DNA of 64,000 bases from Myotis daubentonii (taxonomy: Eukaryota > Chordata > Mammalia > Chiroptera > Vespertilionidae): contig NC_081841.1 in the NCBI RefSeq assembly GCF_963259705.1, positions 88,239,063-88,303,062 of the forward strand, given 5' to 3'. Positions 46,886 to 59,400 of the stretch are shown piece after piece (positions within the stretch are counted from its first letter, which is position 1; each line of letters opens with the position of its first letter). Below the pieces are notes generated by a model. That model saw nothing but the letters and a program-made list of their open reading frames with translations, made no database searches and had not been told where the DNA came from. Position numbers and translations under genes: made by a program.

Positions 46886-48445
46886 TTTTATTGTCTTTGG
46901 TTTGGTGAAATTCCCATTGACTAACTTTTCAGATGCCTTGTTTTGCTTCAAGTACCTAAATCTAAACACTTTTTGTTGTATCATATGTGTATCACTAATT
47001 TTAATTATCCTTTGTTACTCTTTCTCTTCTATTTTTGCTAAATTGGAAGGAGTATAGTCTATTCATTGTTGTTTTCTAAGAGTGATTACCTCCATATCTT
47101 TAAGTAAAATTGCCTAAGCTTTTCACTATTCATTACCAGCTACAGAAAGTAAACATATCCTTTGATTCCCTGCTGTGAAAGATGAAGGATACCCTTTCCT
47201 GTCTAGCCAGTTTTCTCAGTTTTTGATACACTCTGAAGTATTTTTATATTTCTATTATTTTCAATATATTGGCTTTTAATTGCATCTTCAAATAGACTTT
47301 CAAGAGATGCTATGTTTTTTAAAAATTCTTCTATATTTAGAAGTGCCCCTCTGTTTTCTTTTTGTTTGAATGCTGTCCTTGTTTAGAATATATATTTAAT
47401 ATTTTCCCCTGAACATTCTTTAGATATTAATTTATTTCTCTCAGTATTTTAATGTTATGCTTGAGCAACCTGGGTTCAAAGTAATAATTATATTTTATAT
47501 GTTTGGTACATATAGTTGTTTACATATACATATACATGTTTATATACATATAATAGTTTATGGTTTATTATCAGGAATTCTGTACTCCATTTTCTCTTGC
47601 TATATGACAGAGTCTCCATCCACATAGTCAGGACTTGCACTGAAGCAAATAGCTCCTTTTATGCTTCCTAGCCTATTTGTTCTAGATGCTTTGCCTGGGA
47701 TAGCACCCATTTTATTCTCCATTTATATTTGCTCCTTCTTTTAGTATGTTTTAGTTCTGAAAAAAATTGTTCCAGGAGTTAATCTTTTAAAAAAATGTTA
47801 ATTTTCCACATGGTTGAAAATCAGTTGACTCCAAATATACCTTATGCATGAGAGAACCAAGTGAATGTTGTATAATAGCTATATCACATTCTATTTTCTC
47901 AAATCTTTCCATATAATGCAACTTATCCTGAGTAAATATTTTTAAGAGGTTCCCAAAATTCATTATCCTCCACAATGGAAAATATAATCTCAATTATATC
48001 AAAAAGCCAGGAAACTCAGATGACTCAGGCTGAAGCCACAATTAATCTTTCCTATTCTCAACAATTGGCTCTGTACTCTACCTCTGACATTTATTAGCAA
48101 GATAAGAAAAATGAAGTAATACGTGCTTTAAAAAATGCTTTGTTTCTTACTGAAGAATTTTAGGTATATATGTGCCAATTTAATCTCATCAGAAGGAAAT
48201 TAACCATATAAAGTTCCATTAGGGAGATCCCCTATTTTTAAAACATTTTAGTTGGAACTAGGACTGGGAACTCTTTTTTATTCTTCAGTTTATGGACCTA
48301 GACAACCTGGAACATTAAATAGTTATTCTGAAATTGTTTCTTTTTTCTGTGTTGTCAGGGAACCATCCATTAGTTGACATTAGTGGTCACCTGAATAAAT
48401 CTGCACAGCAACAAGAAAGAAATGAAGTATAGATAATCTCTCTCC

Positions 48446-48449
<4 letters not shown>
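46886..48449. other. Non-coding stretch
   Basis: AT-rich, with an (ATAC)-rich patch near 47520-47550. The frame at 47787-47993 is featureless. No gene seen. Confidence 0.5.
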
Positions 48450-48504
<55 letters not shown>

Positions 48505-48513
48505 ATAAATAGA
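48450..48513. repeat. (TA)n microsatellite
   Basis: TA dinucleotides with interspersed TACATA, from the ACATACATATAT start to TATAAATAGATATAG. Confidence 0.9.
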
Positions 48514-48642
48514 TATAGATATAGTCTCAAAAACATTTTAAAATGTCAATAATAGGAAATTTTCCTAGAAATCATTAAAAGTTCAAACAATATTATTAAT
48601 TAAGTTCATGCCACCTAAAATTATTTAAAGAATTATTGATAA

Positions 48643-48980
48643 CTAGAGGGCCGGTGAACAGATTCATGTACATTGAAAGGAAATTAATTAGAAGAAATAT
48701 TTTAGAGGCCAGGGAGGGACCGTGGGAGATTGGCTCCAGGGTGTGTCTGGTGTTCTCACCCAGTCCTCATCAGGGCTGATCAGAGCCCAAAAGAGACCAT
48801 GGGAGGGTTCCAGGGTGTGTCCGACCCATCTCACCCAGTACCTATGGGCTGGACCCCAGCAGCAAGCTATCATACCAGTCAGAGCGTCTGCCCCCTGATG
48901 GTCAGTACACAGTACACATCATAGTGACTGGTCGAACAGACGATTGGACACTTAGCATATTAGGCTTTTATTATATAGGA
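48643..48980 (-). mobile_element. HeliBat-type Helitron, left arm of head-to-head pair
   Basis: It starts CTAGAGGGCCGGTGAACAG, preceded by A. It ends with the reverse of TCCTATATAATAAAAGCC. Contains CTGCCCCCTGATGGTCAG, a CTCF-like core in reverse. The base after its 5' end is C, not the T expected for a simple A/T insertion. Confidence 0.9.
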
Positions 48981-49039
48981 CTTTTGTAAGACATGTACCA
49001 GGACTTACAAAAGTCCTATATAATAAAAGCCTAATATGC
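48955..49039. repeat. Perfect 36-bp inverted repeat joining two Helitrons
   Basis: 48955-48990 is the exact reverse complement of 49004-49039, with a 13-nt loop (ACATGTACCAGGA). Each arm holds 26 bp of Helitron 5' end plus the non-Helitron 10-mer CTTACAAAAG in front of its TC. Confidence 0.96.
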
Positions 49040-49995
49040 AAATAGTCCCCTTGACCAGGAGTTCGACCACTCATTATGAAGTGCGCTGACCACCAGGGGG
49101 CGGCATGGAACATGGCAGGCATTGGTGATGCAGAGCTGGCTCCGATGGGCCCCAATGAGAGCGGGACCATGACAGGATGGTGGAGAAGGTGAGCAGGCAG
49201 TGCCAGGCCAAAGCAGGTGCAAGCAGAGGCCCGATAGCCCTGCCAATGGCCCCACAGACGGCAACCTATGGCGGCAGTGAGGGGGTGGGACTGCCTGGCC
49301 CCAATCAATTGCCCCGCAGATGATGACCAGTGGCTGGCAGGCCCTGATCACCTGATAGAGACCAGACTCCGGGCTGGGATGGGAAACTGGGGGTGGGTGG
49401 TGGCACCTGGCTGGGGGCCTGTGACCTCTCACCAGCTACCTGGGGTGGGGGTGACGGGGACAGAGGTGCGGTGAGAATGCAGGGTGTTTGCCGAGCTCGC
49501 GCTCACTCCCCCTGCTATCCTCCCCTAGGATGCCAGGGCTTGCATGCCAGGAAAGCCCCCATGCTCGGGTGCCAGGCGCCCACAAGGAGCCTGCCTCGCA
49601 CCTACATGGTGTCTTCTGGGTGAGTTGGGCCACAGTTGCTGGGACTGCCGAGGCTGGTTGAGCTCCCCATGGGTTCGCACAGGAACCGGTCTGTGAGGCC
49701 AGCCGGGAGAGAGCACACTACTCATCTGGCTTCTGTGTGGCACCGCTGGGCAGCCCAGAGGCCCACGCTGGACCCCGGCTTATGGCATGCAGCCTTGCTC
49801 ACTGCATCTCTGTGTGGGGACTCAGGTGCTGTGACTCAGGTGGAGGGGTGCTTGTTGGAGTCTGGGGGCCCAGGTGCTGTCCTGGACCCAGAGATCAGCT
49901 GGGACCTGCCCTTCCACGCCAGACACTCGTGTTTTGATTGCTGGCCAGGCCTAGGGACCACACCCATGCACCAATTTCATGCACTGGGCCTCTAA
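49014..49995 (+). mobile_element. HeliBat-type Helitron, right arm of head-to-head pair
   Basis: 5' TCCTATATAATAAAAGCC; 3' ACCAATTTCATGCACTGG then GCCTCTAA, followed by T. At 982 bp it is a long copy with a GC-rich body. CCACCAGGGGGCGGC at 49090-49104 is a near-consensus CTCF core. The many frames in both strands are shadows with no Rep/helicase or other domain. Confidence 0.92.
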
Positions 49996-51191
49996 TAAAT
50001 TTATAAAAAAGTACCCAAACTTACCTTTTCTTTTGCTTTTTTTAAACTTTAAAAACAAGGATTGGCTTAGGTATTTGGCTTTTTCTCAAATATGTTCTCA
50101 AAAATGACTCTAACAGTTTTACTGAAGAAGATGATTTAATGCTTATGATTGCTGGAAAATAAATTTGAATTATATGTGAATATATTTTGAACTATTTCAA
50201 AAATATTTTAATATTACTCTAAGCTTCTTATTGAAATGGTTGTGATTCACAGAATAAACATCCATTCAAACATGTTTCAAGATCATTATTTATCCATTCT
50301 CCCAAATACTGTATATTAAAATTTCCTATGCATACATGTTTTTACCACAGTCTTGGTGATCGACTTTTTAACAACAAAACATTGCTGTTGCCAAGAATTT
50401 AGATTGATGACTATGTTTACCTTGATAGTAATGGAAAATATTAAACAATGCAAAATTTATCCTTGGAGGTGTGACTAATGCTGCAAAAGTAATTCAACTT
50501 TGCTTAACTCAAGCAGTTTGTCTGAAAAGGATAAATAACAGTTCTGCCTTATAGTTTGCTATTCAATGTCAGTAAACACATTTTGTACCAGCATGACTAT
50601 CTTTATTCTTTCTTGTGATATTAACTCTATATTTAAATGTTTGTTTTGATATTATCATTTGAGCCTATTCAGTGATGCTGAGTTCTCACTAGGAGGAGGG
50701 GAGGGGGGGCTGAGAGGATGTTAAGTTTGCATAGTATCTAAAAATAAAAGTTTGCCCCTATAGTTGGATTGCTGAGGGCAGGCTGTTATGACAGCGAGCA
50801 ATATCCAAAGGGATGAAAGTTCAGACCTAGTCCTAGGAGGGTTTGGTACATAAAAGAAGGATTTAACAGTAATAATCATTTTCAGGTTGGAGAAAACCAG
50901 AATCAGTGGTAACTTTTTCAAGAAGAACTCAGTTCCTGAGAATGATAGTTTTATTTCTGGTTAAGCGGTTTTAGCACAGGGTTCTATTCCTAGCATATTG
51001 TTGAAGGACCTGGTAGGAAATTTGATGAAAAAAATAGTCATATAGATGGGTTCACCCTACTGGTGAGGGAAGGAAAGAGAGGGAACAAGGGGAAGAGAAT
51101 GTCTTGGGATACTTGGAAAGCTAAACCGAAGCTTCATAGGCAATTAGAACTGACCCAAGATGCCTGGTATGGGAGAAAGACTAATCCTAGG
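49996..51191. other. Non-coding stretch
   Basis: AT-rich, no gene or nameable repeat. The minus-strand frame at 50721-50921 is featureless. Confidence 0.5.
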
Positions 51192-51399
51192 CACTGGGGT
51201 AAGGAACGTCCAGCCTGAGGGCCATATAAGGTCCATGAAATCATTTGGTCTGGCCCTGCCAAAGCATTAGGGGTGAGTTAATTAAATGTTTGACCAAATA
51301 TAGCAGGCTAACTTTTAAGTTGATAATTTTGTATGGCCCCTGAATGATGTTATATATAGCTAAATGGCCCTTGGCAGAAAAAAGGTTCCCCACCCTTAG
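51192..51399. mobile_element. Non-autonomous hAT-type element, diverged
   Basis: The left end CACTGGGGTAAGGAACGTCC and right end GGTTCCCCACCCTTAG are imperfect inverted repeats. The interior has CATTTGGTCTGGCCCTGCC and AATGGCCCTTGGCAG, typical of a hAT MITE found in bats and other placentals. No clear 8-bp duplication remains. Confidence 0.75.
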
Positions 51400-52074
51400 T
51401 TGAACAGAGGCTTCTAATTTCCTTTTGTCCTGCTCAGAACTGACTCAAAAACTAAGAAAGACTAATAAATTAAGGGCTGATTTGAGGATTTCCAACTATG
51501 ATGAATTCAGAAAGTCAGGGGAAAAATCAATAAAAATATTCCATCTACTCTTACGTTATTTATTAGGGTTGGGAACATGATGATTTATAAAACAGCTACA
51601 ATATATTTTATAGACAATGCATATGTAGATTTAGTAAGATTTAATAAATTGTGGGAATAATTAATTTCTCAACATTTGAACTTATACCCTGCTATAAAAA
51701 AAATAGATTATATAAGAAAGCTTTTCTATAAAGTAGATTTTTTTTAGTATCTCATGTATCACTAACTTTCTGCATTTGTCTTCTATCCCTAAACACAACC
51801 TCCCTGAGAGCCTGTGTTATTGTTTTTTGGGGGCGGGGTTGTCTTGGTTTTTTAGCGCTGTATGCTCACCACCAGGAACTGACACAGAGAAAGGCCAAAA
51901 GGAGATATGCTGAATCAACAATACTCCATTATATACCATTATATGTTTGGAGTGAATTAGAGTAATGGGATTTCTTGACATTAGTAAAATGCATATGTCT
52001 ATGTTAAATTTATGTCTGTAGTACTTCCTTGCATATGCATAAGTATCCACTTCTACTAGCTTCTATGCTTTTAG
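51400..52074. other. AT-rich non-coding stretch
   Basis: No gene was found. The minus frame at 51817-52050 lacks features. Confidence 0.5.
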
Positions 52075-52590
52075 TATAATAATGTACACATATACAAGAG
52101 AATATTACTCAGTCATAAAAAAGAATGACATCCTGCCATTTGTGACAACATGGTTAGACCTAGAGAGAGTTATGTTAAGTGAAATAAGTCATCCTGAGAA
52201 AGACAAATACTGTATGATTTCACTTAGATATGGAGTCTAAAAACAAACAAACAAAACAAAACAAATGAACAAACAAAATGAAACAAATTCATAGATACAG
52301 AGAACAACTTGATAGTTACCAGAGGGAAGCCAGTGGGGGATGGGTGGAAAAGGGGAGGAGGATTAAGAAGTACAAACATCCAGTTATAAAATAAGTCACA
52401 GGATATAAACTAAAACATAGGGCACAGACTTAATAATATTGTAATAACTCTGTATGATGGCAAATGGTTACTAGCCTTATTGTGGTGATCACTTTGCAAG
52501 GTATATAAATATTGAATCACTATGTCATACATATGAAACTAATAAAATATTGCATGTCAACTATAAGTAAAAATAAATTGAAAAATAAGT
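52075..52590 (+). mobile_element. L1 (L1MA-like) 3' end, plus strand
   Basis: AATATTACTCAGTCATAAAA, CATGGTTAGACCTAGAGAG, AAGTGAAATAAGTCATCCTG and GATTTCACTTAGATATGGAG encode and follow the ORF2 C-terminus. The 3' UTR block (TGGTGATCACTTTGCAAGG, TATATAAATATTGAATCAC) follows. A 5'-truncated old insertion. Confidence 0.88.
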
Positions 52591-52924
52591 AGACAGAACA
52601 CTATCAACTTCTTACATTGGAAATATATTGTTTTCCTCATCTCAAAAAATAGAGTGTGTATCAGATAAGGACTAAGAATAGGGAGTTAAAAAATGAAGAA
52701 ATGATTCATTCTAACACCTAATACTTGACACCTATTAATTTTCATTTTTCACTAGGTCATTTGTGATAAAAAAGACTTTTAGTCAATAACAATAAAATAC
52801 AGAAGAAAAATGTGTTTGCCACACAAATAATACTTGTTTGATTTGCTTTGATAAGTTCTAGCTAGATAAATTACATTTTTAAATAAAAGCAGTGAACTTG
52901 ACACTTTTCTTGTTTCTTTAGGAA

Positions 52925-53035
52925 ATCACTTCACATTGTAGTTGTATACATTTCTAATCATTATGTTGTACACCTGAAACTAATATAATAGTGTATGCCA
53001 ACTGTAACTGAAAATAATTTTTAAATGGTTAAAAA
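52925..53035 (+). mobile_element. L1 (L1MA-like) terminal fragment
   Basis: CATTATGTTGTACACCTGAAAC, TAATATAATAGTGTATGCCAAC and AACTGAAAATAATTTTTAAA match only the last part of the same 3' UTR type as 52075-52590. A second, shorter copy. Confidence 0.8.
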
Positions 53036-53064
53036 AACAAATCACTAAAAATGATCATCAGGCC

Positions 53065-53274
53065 CTAGGTGGTTTGGCTCAGTGGATAGAGTGTTGGTCT
53101 ATGCACTGAAGGGTCCCAGGTTCGATTCTGGTCAAGAGCATATGCCTGGGTTGTGGGTTTGATCCCCAGTGGGGGGCATGTAAGAGGCAGCCAATCAATG
53201 ATTCTCTTTCATCATTGATGTTTCTATCTCTCTCTCTCCTTCCTCTCCGAAATAAAAATATATGTATATTTTTA
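53065..53274 (+). mobile_element. Ves SINE with about 18-bp TSD
   Basis: CCCTAGGTGGTTTGGCTCAG, GATAGAGTGTTGG, GGTTCGATTCTGG and CCCCAGTGGGGGGCATG. The flanks AAAAATGATCATCAGGCC (53047-53064 and 53275-53292) are identical. Confidence 0.95.
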
Positions 53275-53556
53275 AAAAATGATCATCAGGCCTGAAGTGG
53301 AAGAGCTGATAACTCCACATGATGCTAAGTCCTACTGCAATTACTGCACAACATGTGAGAAGTCAATAGAGATAAAGGTATTGAAGTTCTCAGATAAGAG
53401 ACAACAAATGTGTACTACACACATTGTTAAGAGAAGCACTAATTACCCACTCATCTTGCTTCAGTAGCATTTCAATCAACTGTCCAACTATAAAAATATC
53501 GAAGAAAAAAACAAAAACACTTCTGGGTCTTTCCTTCACCCCTGACTTGTCAGACT

Positions 53557-53581
53557 ATAAAAAAAAAAAAAAAAAAAAAAA
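53557..53581. repeat. Poly-A run
   Basis: About 24 A residues directly 5' of a Ves SINE; its origin is not clear. Confidence 0.85.
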
Positions 53582-53589
53582 ATCAGTCA

Positions 53590-53790
53590 TGGCCCAGCCG
53601 GTGTGGCTCAGCAGTTGAAGGGTTGAAGGTCATGGTTTGATTCCCGGGCAGGGTCCATGCCCGGATTGTAAGCTAGATCCCCAGTGTGGGCATGCAGAGG
53701 GCGGCTGATTCTCTCTCATAATTGATGTTTCTATCTCTCTCTCCCTCTCCCTTCCTCGCTGAAATTAATAAAAATATACTTAAAAAACAG
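53590..53790 (+). mobile_element. Ves SINE with 11-bp TSD
   Basis: GGCCCAGCCGGTGTGGCTCAG head, ATGGTTTGATTCCCGGGC, CCCCAGTGTGGGCATGC. AAAATCAGTCA precedes and follows it. Confidence 0.93.
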
Positions 53791-53801
53791 AAAATCAGTC
53801 A

Positions 53802-55410
53802 CTTATCTAGCTGGTAGAATTAATACAAGGGGTACTGAGATTGCATCACTCATCTTTCTCACTAAATTTCTCTCATTCTCACAACCTGCCTCTTGAACTC
53901 ATCTCGCTGAGGGAACAGAAGACCTCTCTGTTCCCAGCCTCCACACAGGAAGCAACATAGTGAAATCCATGTGCATGAAGCTGTCGCCGTATGATTTCAC
54001 TGCCTGAGGTAAACCTTTGGGGTATGTTGTAGGAAGACAAGTAGGCCTTCATTCAAGCTGTGTTTTCATATGTTAATTCAGCTTTCCTATCCCTATTTTA
54101 CTCCTGTTTCTCTATCATAATTGGTTCTGAATTCAGAAGGGAATAAGTTATGATTTATCATCTAAAGACCAATACATTTCTATGTGAAAAAAATATGTTG
54201 AAAACTGCAATGGATACAAAGGTTAATTCAGTCTCTGCCTTCTAAGAGTTTATGATATAAATGGGGACATGATTATGTCTTTGTCCTCTCTTCTGTATCT
54301 TGTTGCTTAGGATGTATCCTCTATGAGTCTCTTTTGGTCTGTGGGGACATGGGTCATACCATGGTTTGAGTAAAATATGAAGCTCAAAAGAGCCTGCATC
54401 CCCCATGATTGAAAAAATCTCCCTTCCTTCCCTAGACACTGTTCATAAAGAGATTTCCTCGCTGTAAAGCACAATTTCTATGATTTTTGAATGCACAGCC
54501 AAACTGACCTTTAGATAATCAATTTTAGAGTCATTTTAAGATTGATGACATATGAAGTAAGATTGAGTGATGAATATGAATTATATGTGATACTAGTTTT
54601 GTGGGAGTGGAGGTTCCAGATTTGGAGGCAGCACAGGCTACAAAGTAGTGACTGTTCAGAAATGAAAAGAAAATAATAACAGTCATCTAATTTTGTGTGG
54701 GTGGAGAGTATGTAAAAGGGGCCAAAGTCTGGAGAACCTTCAAGCCAGATGAAAAATAATGAACAATTCAGTAAACAGAGATTGGTATGGGTTTTTGGAC
54801 CAGGAAAGACCTAATTCTATACTTTAGGAAGATAGGAAGATACATATGGAGGCAATGAGGGAAGGGTAGGGAAAGGGAGGCTGAGCACAATGTGATAAAC
54901 AGTTAGGGTGGTTGCCTTACTCTGTGACGGTACTAAATACCACTGACTTGTATTACTTAAAAAAAAGTAAATTGTATGGTGTGTAAATTATATATCATTA
55001 AAGCTGATATTTAAAGCAAAAACAGTTAGGGTGTGACTACACAACCAGAAGAGGACTCTAACTGAGGGAATGGCAGTGAGAATGGAAGGTGCAGATAGAT
55101 AAAATATGTGACTTTATCAAATGTCTTGAAAGGGTGGTCGAATCTAATGCCTCCAATCCTCCTATTTACCCACTCTTTAACTCATTACACTTTTCTTCCA
55201 GCAGGCCACTGAAACGCCTCTTATTAAAGTTACCATTGATGAAAGATTTTTACGCAATGGTTTCTTCTCTGTTGTAAAATGTAAAGCGTTCAATAGCTTT
55301 TGACATTGCTGAATACCTAACACTGATTGAAACTCTGTCAGTGGCCTGGGAGTGTTTGCCATTTACTTTTTTAGCCATTGTTTATCATATTCTATATCAA
55401 TTATACACAT

Positions 55411-55447
<37 letters not shown>

Positions 55448-56677
55448 TTTAGGGAATTGACTCACAGTATTGTGGGGTTGTGGGCTGGCAAGTTGGAAAT
55501 CTACAGAGCATGCCAGCTGCTGGAGGCTCACGAGAGTTGATGTTTAGCTTGAATCTGAAGGAAATCTGGAGGCAGAATTCAAACTGTTTTCTCTTAAGAC
55601 CTTCAACTGACTGAATAAGGCCAACCCATATTATAGAGAATAATCTGCTAGTTCCAAAGCCTGATTTAACAGTTAATCTTATCTAAAAAAATATCTTCAC
55701 AAAGTTATTTATATTGGTGTTTGACCAAACATCTGTTTCATGGCCTAGCCAAGTTGACACATAAAATTTACCATCCCAGACTCCTTCAATAAATATGCTT
55801 TTGCTCACCTATCTAGTTTTTACTCTTTGGTTATCTTCATTACCAAAATACTAGTTACCTCCCCCCCAGAAATAACTGGTATATCAATTGCTTGTATTCA
55901 GCAACCACTATATTGTTAAAGAGAGGTGAAGAAGTTCAAGGACAAAATTATAGCTAAATTTGGAGCACAGGAGGATAAAAATAGTCATAACCTGCAAGAA
56001 AAAAACAGTAAAGGCTGACGGGTCAGGTGGTGAGATCATTAGAACCAGCCAACTATCTCGTCTCTGGGGAAAGTCTCACTAGTAGCAAATGAATCAGGAC
56101 ATAGACAAGATCAAAACTGACTAAAGGTAATTGGGGATCTTATTGGAAGGAGGCACAGAGTCACTATAATAGAGATATGTGCAGGGAAATGGCTTCAAAA
56201 TTAAAACAAACAAACAAACAAACAAACAAAAACTGCAACAACAGTCACAAGGGGGAAAACCACCCAAAACATAATGTTTGGAAGATATACAAGCTGGCAA
56301 GCAATCCTGCATATAAGCTATAAGAACTTGTTCAAACTAATAAACTGGTATTCCTCAGTTTCCTCATCAATTATATAAAGATTTTAAAATGAGGACATAT
56401 ATAATTTCTATAAATATGTGTTCAAGATTTATAGTAAATATTTAATAAAAGATGGTCCATTGATTGCTTGACACATAGTGGAGACTAGCTGAGTCTATTG
56501 GCCATTTGAAAGGATGAAATTTCTTATGCAGCTACTTTCTCCCCAGAAGTACAAGTGCAGTTTCTTCCACTCTGTCCCCATCCTTTCAGTTATTAAAGCC
56601 AAAAACAGCTAGATAAATATTTTAGTAGTCACTGATATATGTCTCAGGTGAAAAAAAACAACAAAACCTGCATATTG
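53802..56677. other. Non-coding stretch with (GA)n and (AAAC)n repeats
   Basis: No gene was found. Microsatellites (GA)n at 55411-55442 and (AAAC)n at 56203-56231. Frames at 54242-54439, 55089-55277, 55352-55540 and 56121-56312 are short and featureless or start in these repeats. Confidence 0.5.
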
Positions 56678-56917
56678 CCGAAACCGGTTTGGCTAAGTGG
56701 ATAGAGCGTCGGCCTGCGGACTGAAGGGTCCCAGGTTTGATTCTGGTCAAGGGCATGTACCTGGGCTGCAGGCACATCCCCAGTAGGAGATGTGCAGGAG
56801 GCGGCTGATGGATGTTTCTCTCTCATCGATGTTTCTGACTCTTTATCTCTCTCCCTTCCTCTCTGTAAAAAATCAATAAAATATATATTTTAAAACAACA
56901 ACAACAACAAAAAAACC
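56678..56917 (+). mobile_element. Ves SINE with 11-bp TSD, well preserved
   Basis: CCGAAACCGGTTTGGC head, GATAGAGCGTCGGCCTGCGG, CAGGTTTGATTCTGGTC, CCCCAGTAGGAGATGTGC, then (CAA)n tail. CCTGCATATTG flanks it at 56667-56677 and 56918-56928. Confidence 0.95.
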
Positions 56918-57079
56918 CCTGCATATTGTGTGGAAGGAAGGCAGGAACTTCTCTCACCCAGAATATTGTGCTTGTCTCAATCTTCTGTTTACTAACCTGG
57001 GTTGGTGTATGTTTGTTTCTCAGATCAGGGCTTGATAACATATAGCAAGGGTTGATCATATTTACTGGACAACCTACAA

Positions 57080-57304
57080 CAGGATTTCTCAATCTGAACA
57101 CTATTGACAGTTTGGATTCGATAATTCTTTCCTGGGTAGTGGGGGCTGCCCTGTGTGTTGTCGGAGGTTTAGCAGCATCCCTGACTTTACTAACTGTAAG
57201 AGGTAATCCCCTTTAATGTAACAACCTAAAATGTCTCTAGACACTGCCAAATGTTTGCGGGTGTAAATGTAAAATCTCTCCTTCCCCCCAGTTCAGAATC
57301 ACTG
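57080..57304 (+). mobile_element. MER5A-type hAT-Charlie MITE
   Basis: CAGGATTTCTCAATCTGAAC, CACTATTGACAGTTTGGATT, TTTAGCAGCATCCCTGACTT, AAATGTCTCTAGACACTGCC and a TTCAGAATCACTG end follow the MER5A consensus through its length. This is an old placental DNA transposon remnant. Confidence 0.92.
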
Positions 57305-58149
57305 CCCTGTAACCATGCAAATGCAGTGCAAAACTATTCTTTGTGTGGCCTAATTTTATGGATGCTTATATGTATGTATGTATGTAGTGAGTAGAAAAGA
57401 TTTAGCCATTATGTTCAAAGTATCGTCTGGCTAATTATTAAAGAAAACATTTTTTTATTATAAAGAACAAATTAAGGTTTTGGTTTGCATGCGTATTTTC
57501 TCGTGTCTCCGTTAATAGCACTAAATAATCCTTGAGTAGCATTCCCAGAACCGTTTATATTGCCATCTAATGGTAATTGCCAGAATTACAGGAAACTCTT
57601 TTTTAAGGAACCTCAGACTATATGGTAGGACCAAGCAAATCCTACTGGGTTTATTGATGGTAAATATCACACTCTGTGATATTTCTGGAACACAAAGTCT
57701 GAAGGTGGTGGAAATCCTTTAGGGAAGTGGCAAAGGCTGCCCAACAGGCTCACAAAAACGCTGGCTCAATGTCACTCCTAAAATAAGCCCTGTCCACAAA
57801 CATCAGCTTCTCTAGGCCTCCAAAACCCTCCAGAGATTTGTATAAAATTGTCTTCAACAAAACAGCCTTGAGTACAAGAGAATCACAGCTACCTAAACTT
57901 AAATGCCTTCTTTTAGGAACCTTGAATTTTAAAGTCTAGATTCTTACAGTTGATTGGATATGAATTCTTTCAAAATAATTAAATCACATCAAAAACTAAA
58001 AAGAAGATTATAAAAAACTAATTTGCCTTCTTCAAAACCTATTGTTTAATGCAAATTTAAAACCTGGCTCATGCTGAAATGGGAACAGGATTACTTTTTG
58101 TTCTTTAATAACATGAAAGTATGCAGTCACGCTGTTACCCTGGATTAAA
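57305..58149. other. Non-coding stretch
   Basis: No gene or named repeat was seen. Confidence 0.5.
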
Positions 58150-59090
58150 ACCCCCTTTCTGACTATTCTTCTCCTTCAAAATAAAACCCACATGCCTTTT
58201 TGTGGGGCTCGATGATAGGCCTGCCTTGTGTTTGCCACATTTCCCCTTTGCCGCATGGCCTTTATACTCTAAGCTCAAACCACCTACTCTATGTGTTTTC
58301 CTGAAACTACCGTGCTCCCATGCTGCAGTGCCTTCCCTCCCGGTTCACCTCCTCCCTCTCTTCTCATGGAACTAACTCTTAGTACAGATTCATGACTCTG
58401 CTCAATATTTAGGTTATCTGGAAAGTCCTCCTGTGATTCATTAAACTCTGGACCCAGCCTGTTCCCACAGTGTGGCAGCCCCCGAGACCATGTCTGGCAG
58501 ACCTCCCACTACAGGGAGCATCTTTGACCAAGAACCCAGCTGCTGTGCTCTGAAATTTATGGCTGCATTTCTGCTATGGCCACACCGCTCATAGACCATG
58601 TCCAGTCAACACTGAGTGTGGGGAGACGAAGGCAGACCCACACTGGGAGTTACAGAACTCTTCAGGTTCTGGTTTTGCCTCTCTGACTCCACCGCATTGC
58701 TGGGCCTTCCTTAGACAACACAGCAGTCCAGGAAACTTTCACTCCTCTTCCCTCCTTTTCTCCTTCACTCAGAGTCAGATTTGAATCATGATCTGACTGC
58801 TACTCAAACTTCTCCACTTCCTCCCAGCGGTCCCTCTGAAACACTTCCCCCAAGAAATTCTTCATACGTTTAATCCTATCTTAGCATCTGCTTCTCAACA
58901 GACCCAGAATGCCGCATACACAGCCCTGCACATATCTCTAGGCACCCATTGTGCTGCATTGTACTTGCACATTTCCTAGTTTGCCATCTCTTTGTCACTG
59001 GGGAATAGGCTTTCCCTTCCTCTATCCTTAGTGCAATATTTAGTAAGTATTCAATACATATTTGTCAAGTGAAAGACTAAATCACTTTCA
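58150..59090 (+). repeat. L2 LINE 3' region, diverged
   Basis: CTTCAAAATAAAACCCACATG, GATAGGCCTGCCTTGTG, GAAACTACCGTGCTCCCATG and, near the end, TATTTAGTAAGTATTCAATAC with ATTTGTCAAGTG match L2 in order. The part at 58430-58900 is C-rich and does not match anything I can name; it may be an old insertion. Confidence 0.5.
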
Positions 59091-59400
59091 ATCGGAGCTC
59101 TCAATCCTACAGACAAATATGACTAAATCCATTTAAAAATTGACTTATTATTGCAAGGCTTTCTGGTTGCCATAGGATACAGAAAGCTATTAAGACAGTT
59201 CTCCACTTTTCAGCTTATAATTTTAGATCTGGAGATAGAAAAATATAAATACATTATGCTCATATAAAGATGTGTGCACGAGTGTGTGTGGGCGTGTGAA
59301 AGAGAAAAGATAATTCATCACAAGTTGAGAAAATGGTATCGGTTTCATCAGCAATAGTATTTCATTGCAATGGACAGATTGTGCACCCAGGTAAAGGGCA

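Noticed and set aside
46427..46924. 165-codon frame and overlapping frames on both strands
   Set aside because: They lie wholly inside a GC-rich HeliBat and run into (TAT)n giving poly-Tyr; shadows of low stop density.
48952..49995. Frames of 65-133 codons in the long HeliBat
   Set aside because: Checked for Helitron Rep (HUH) or helicase motifs; none is present. GC-rich shadows.
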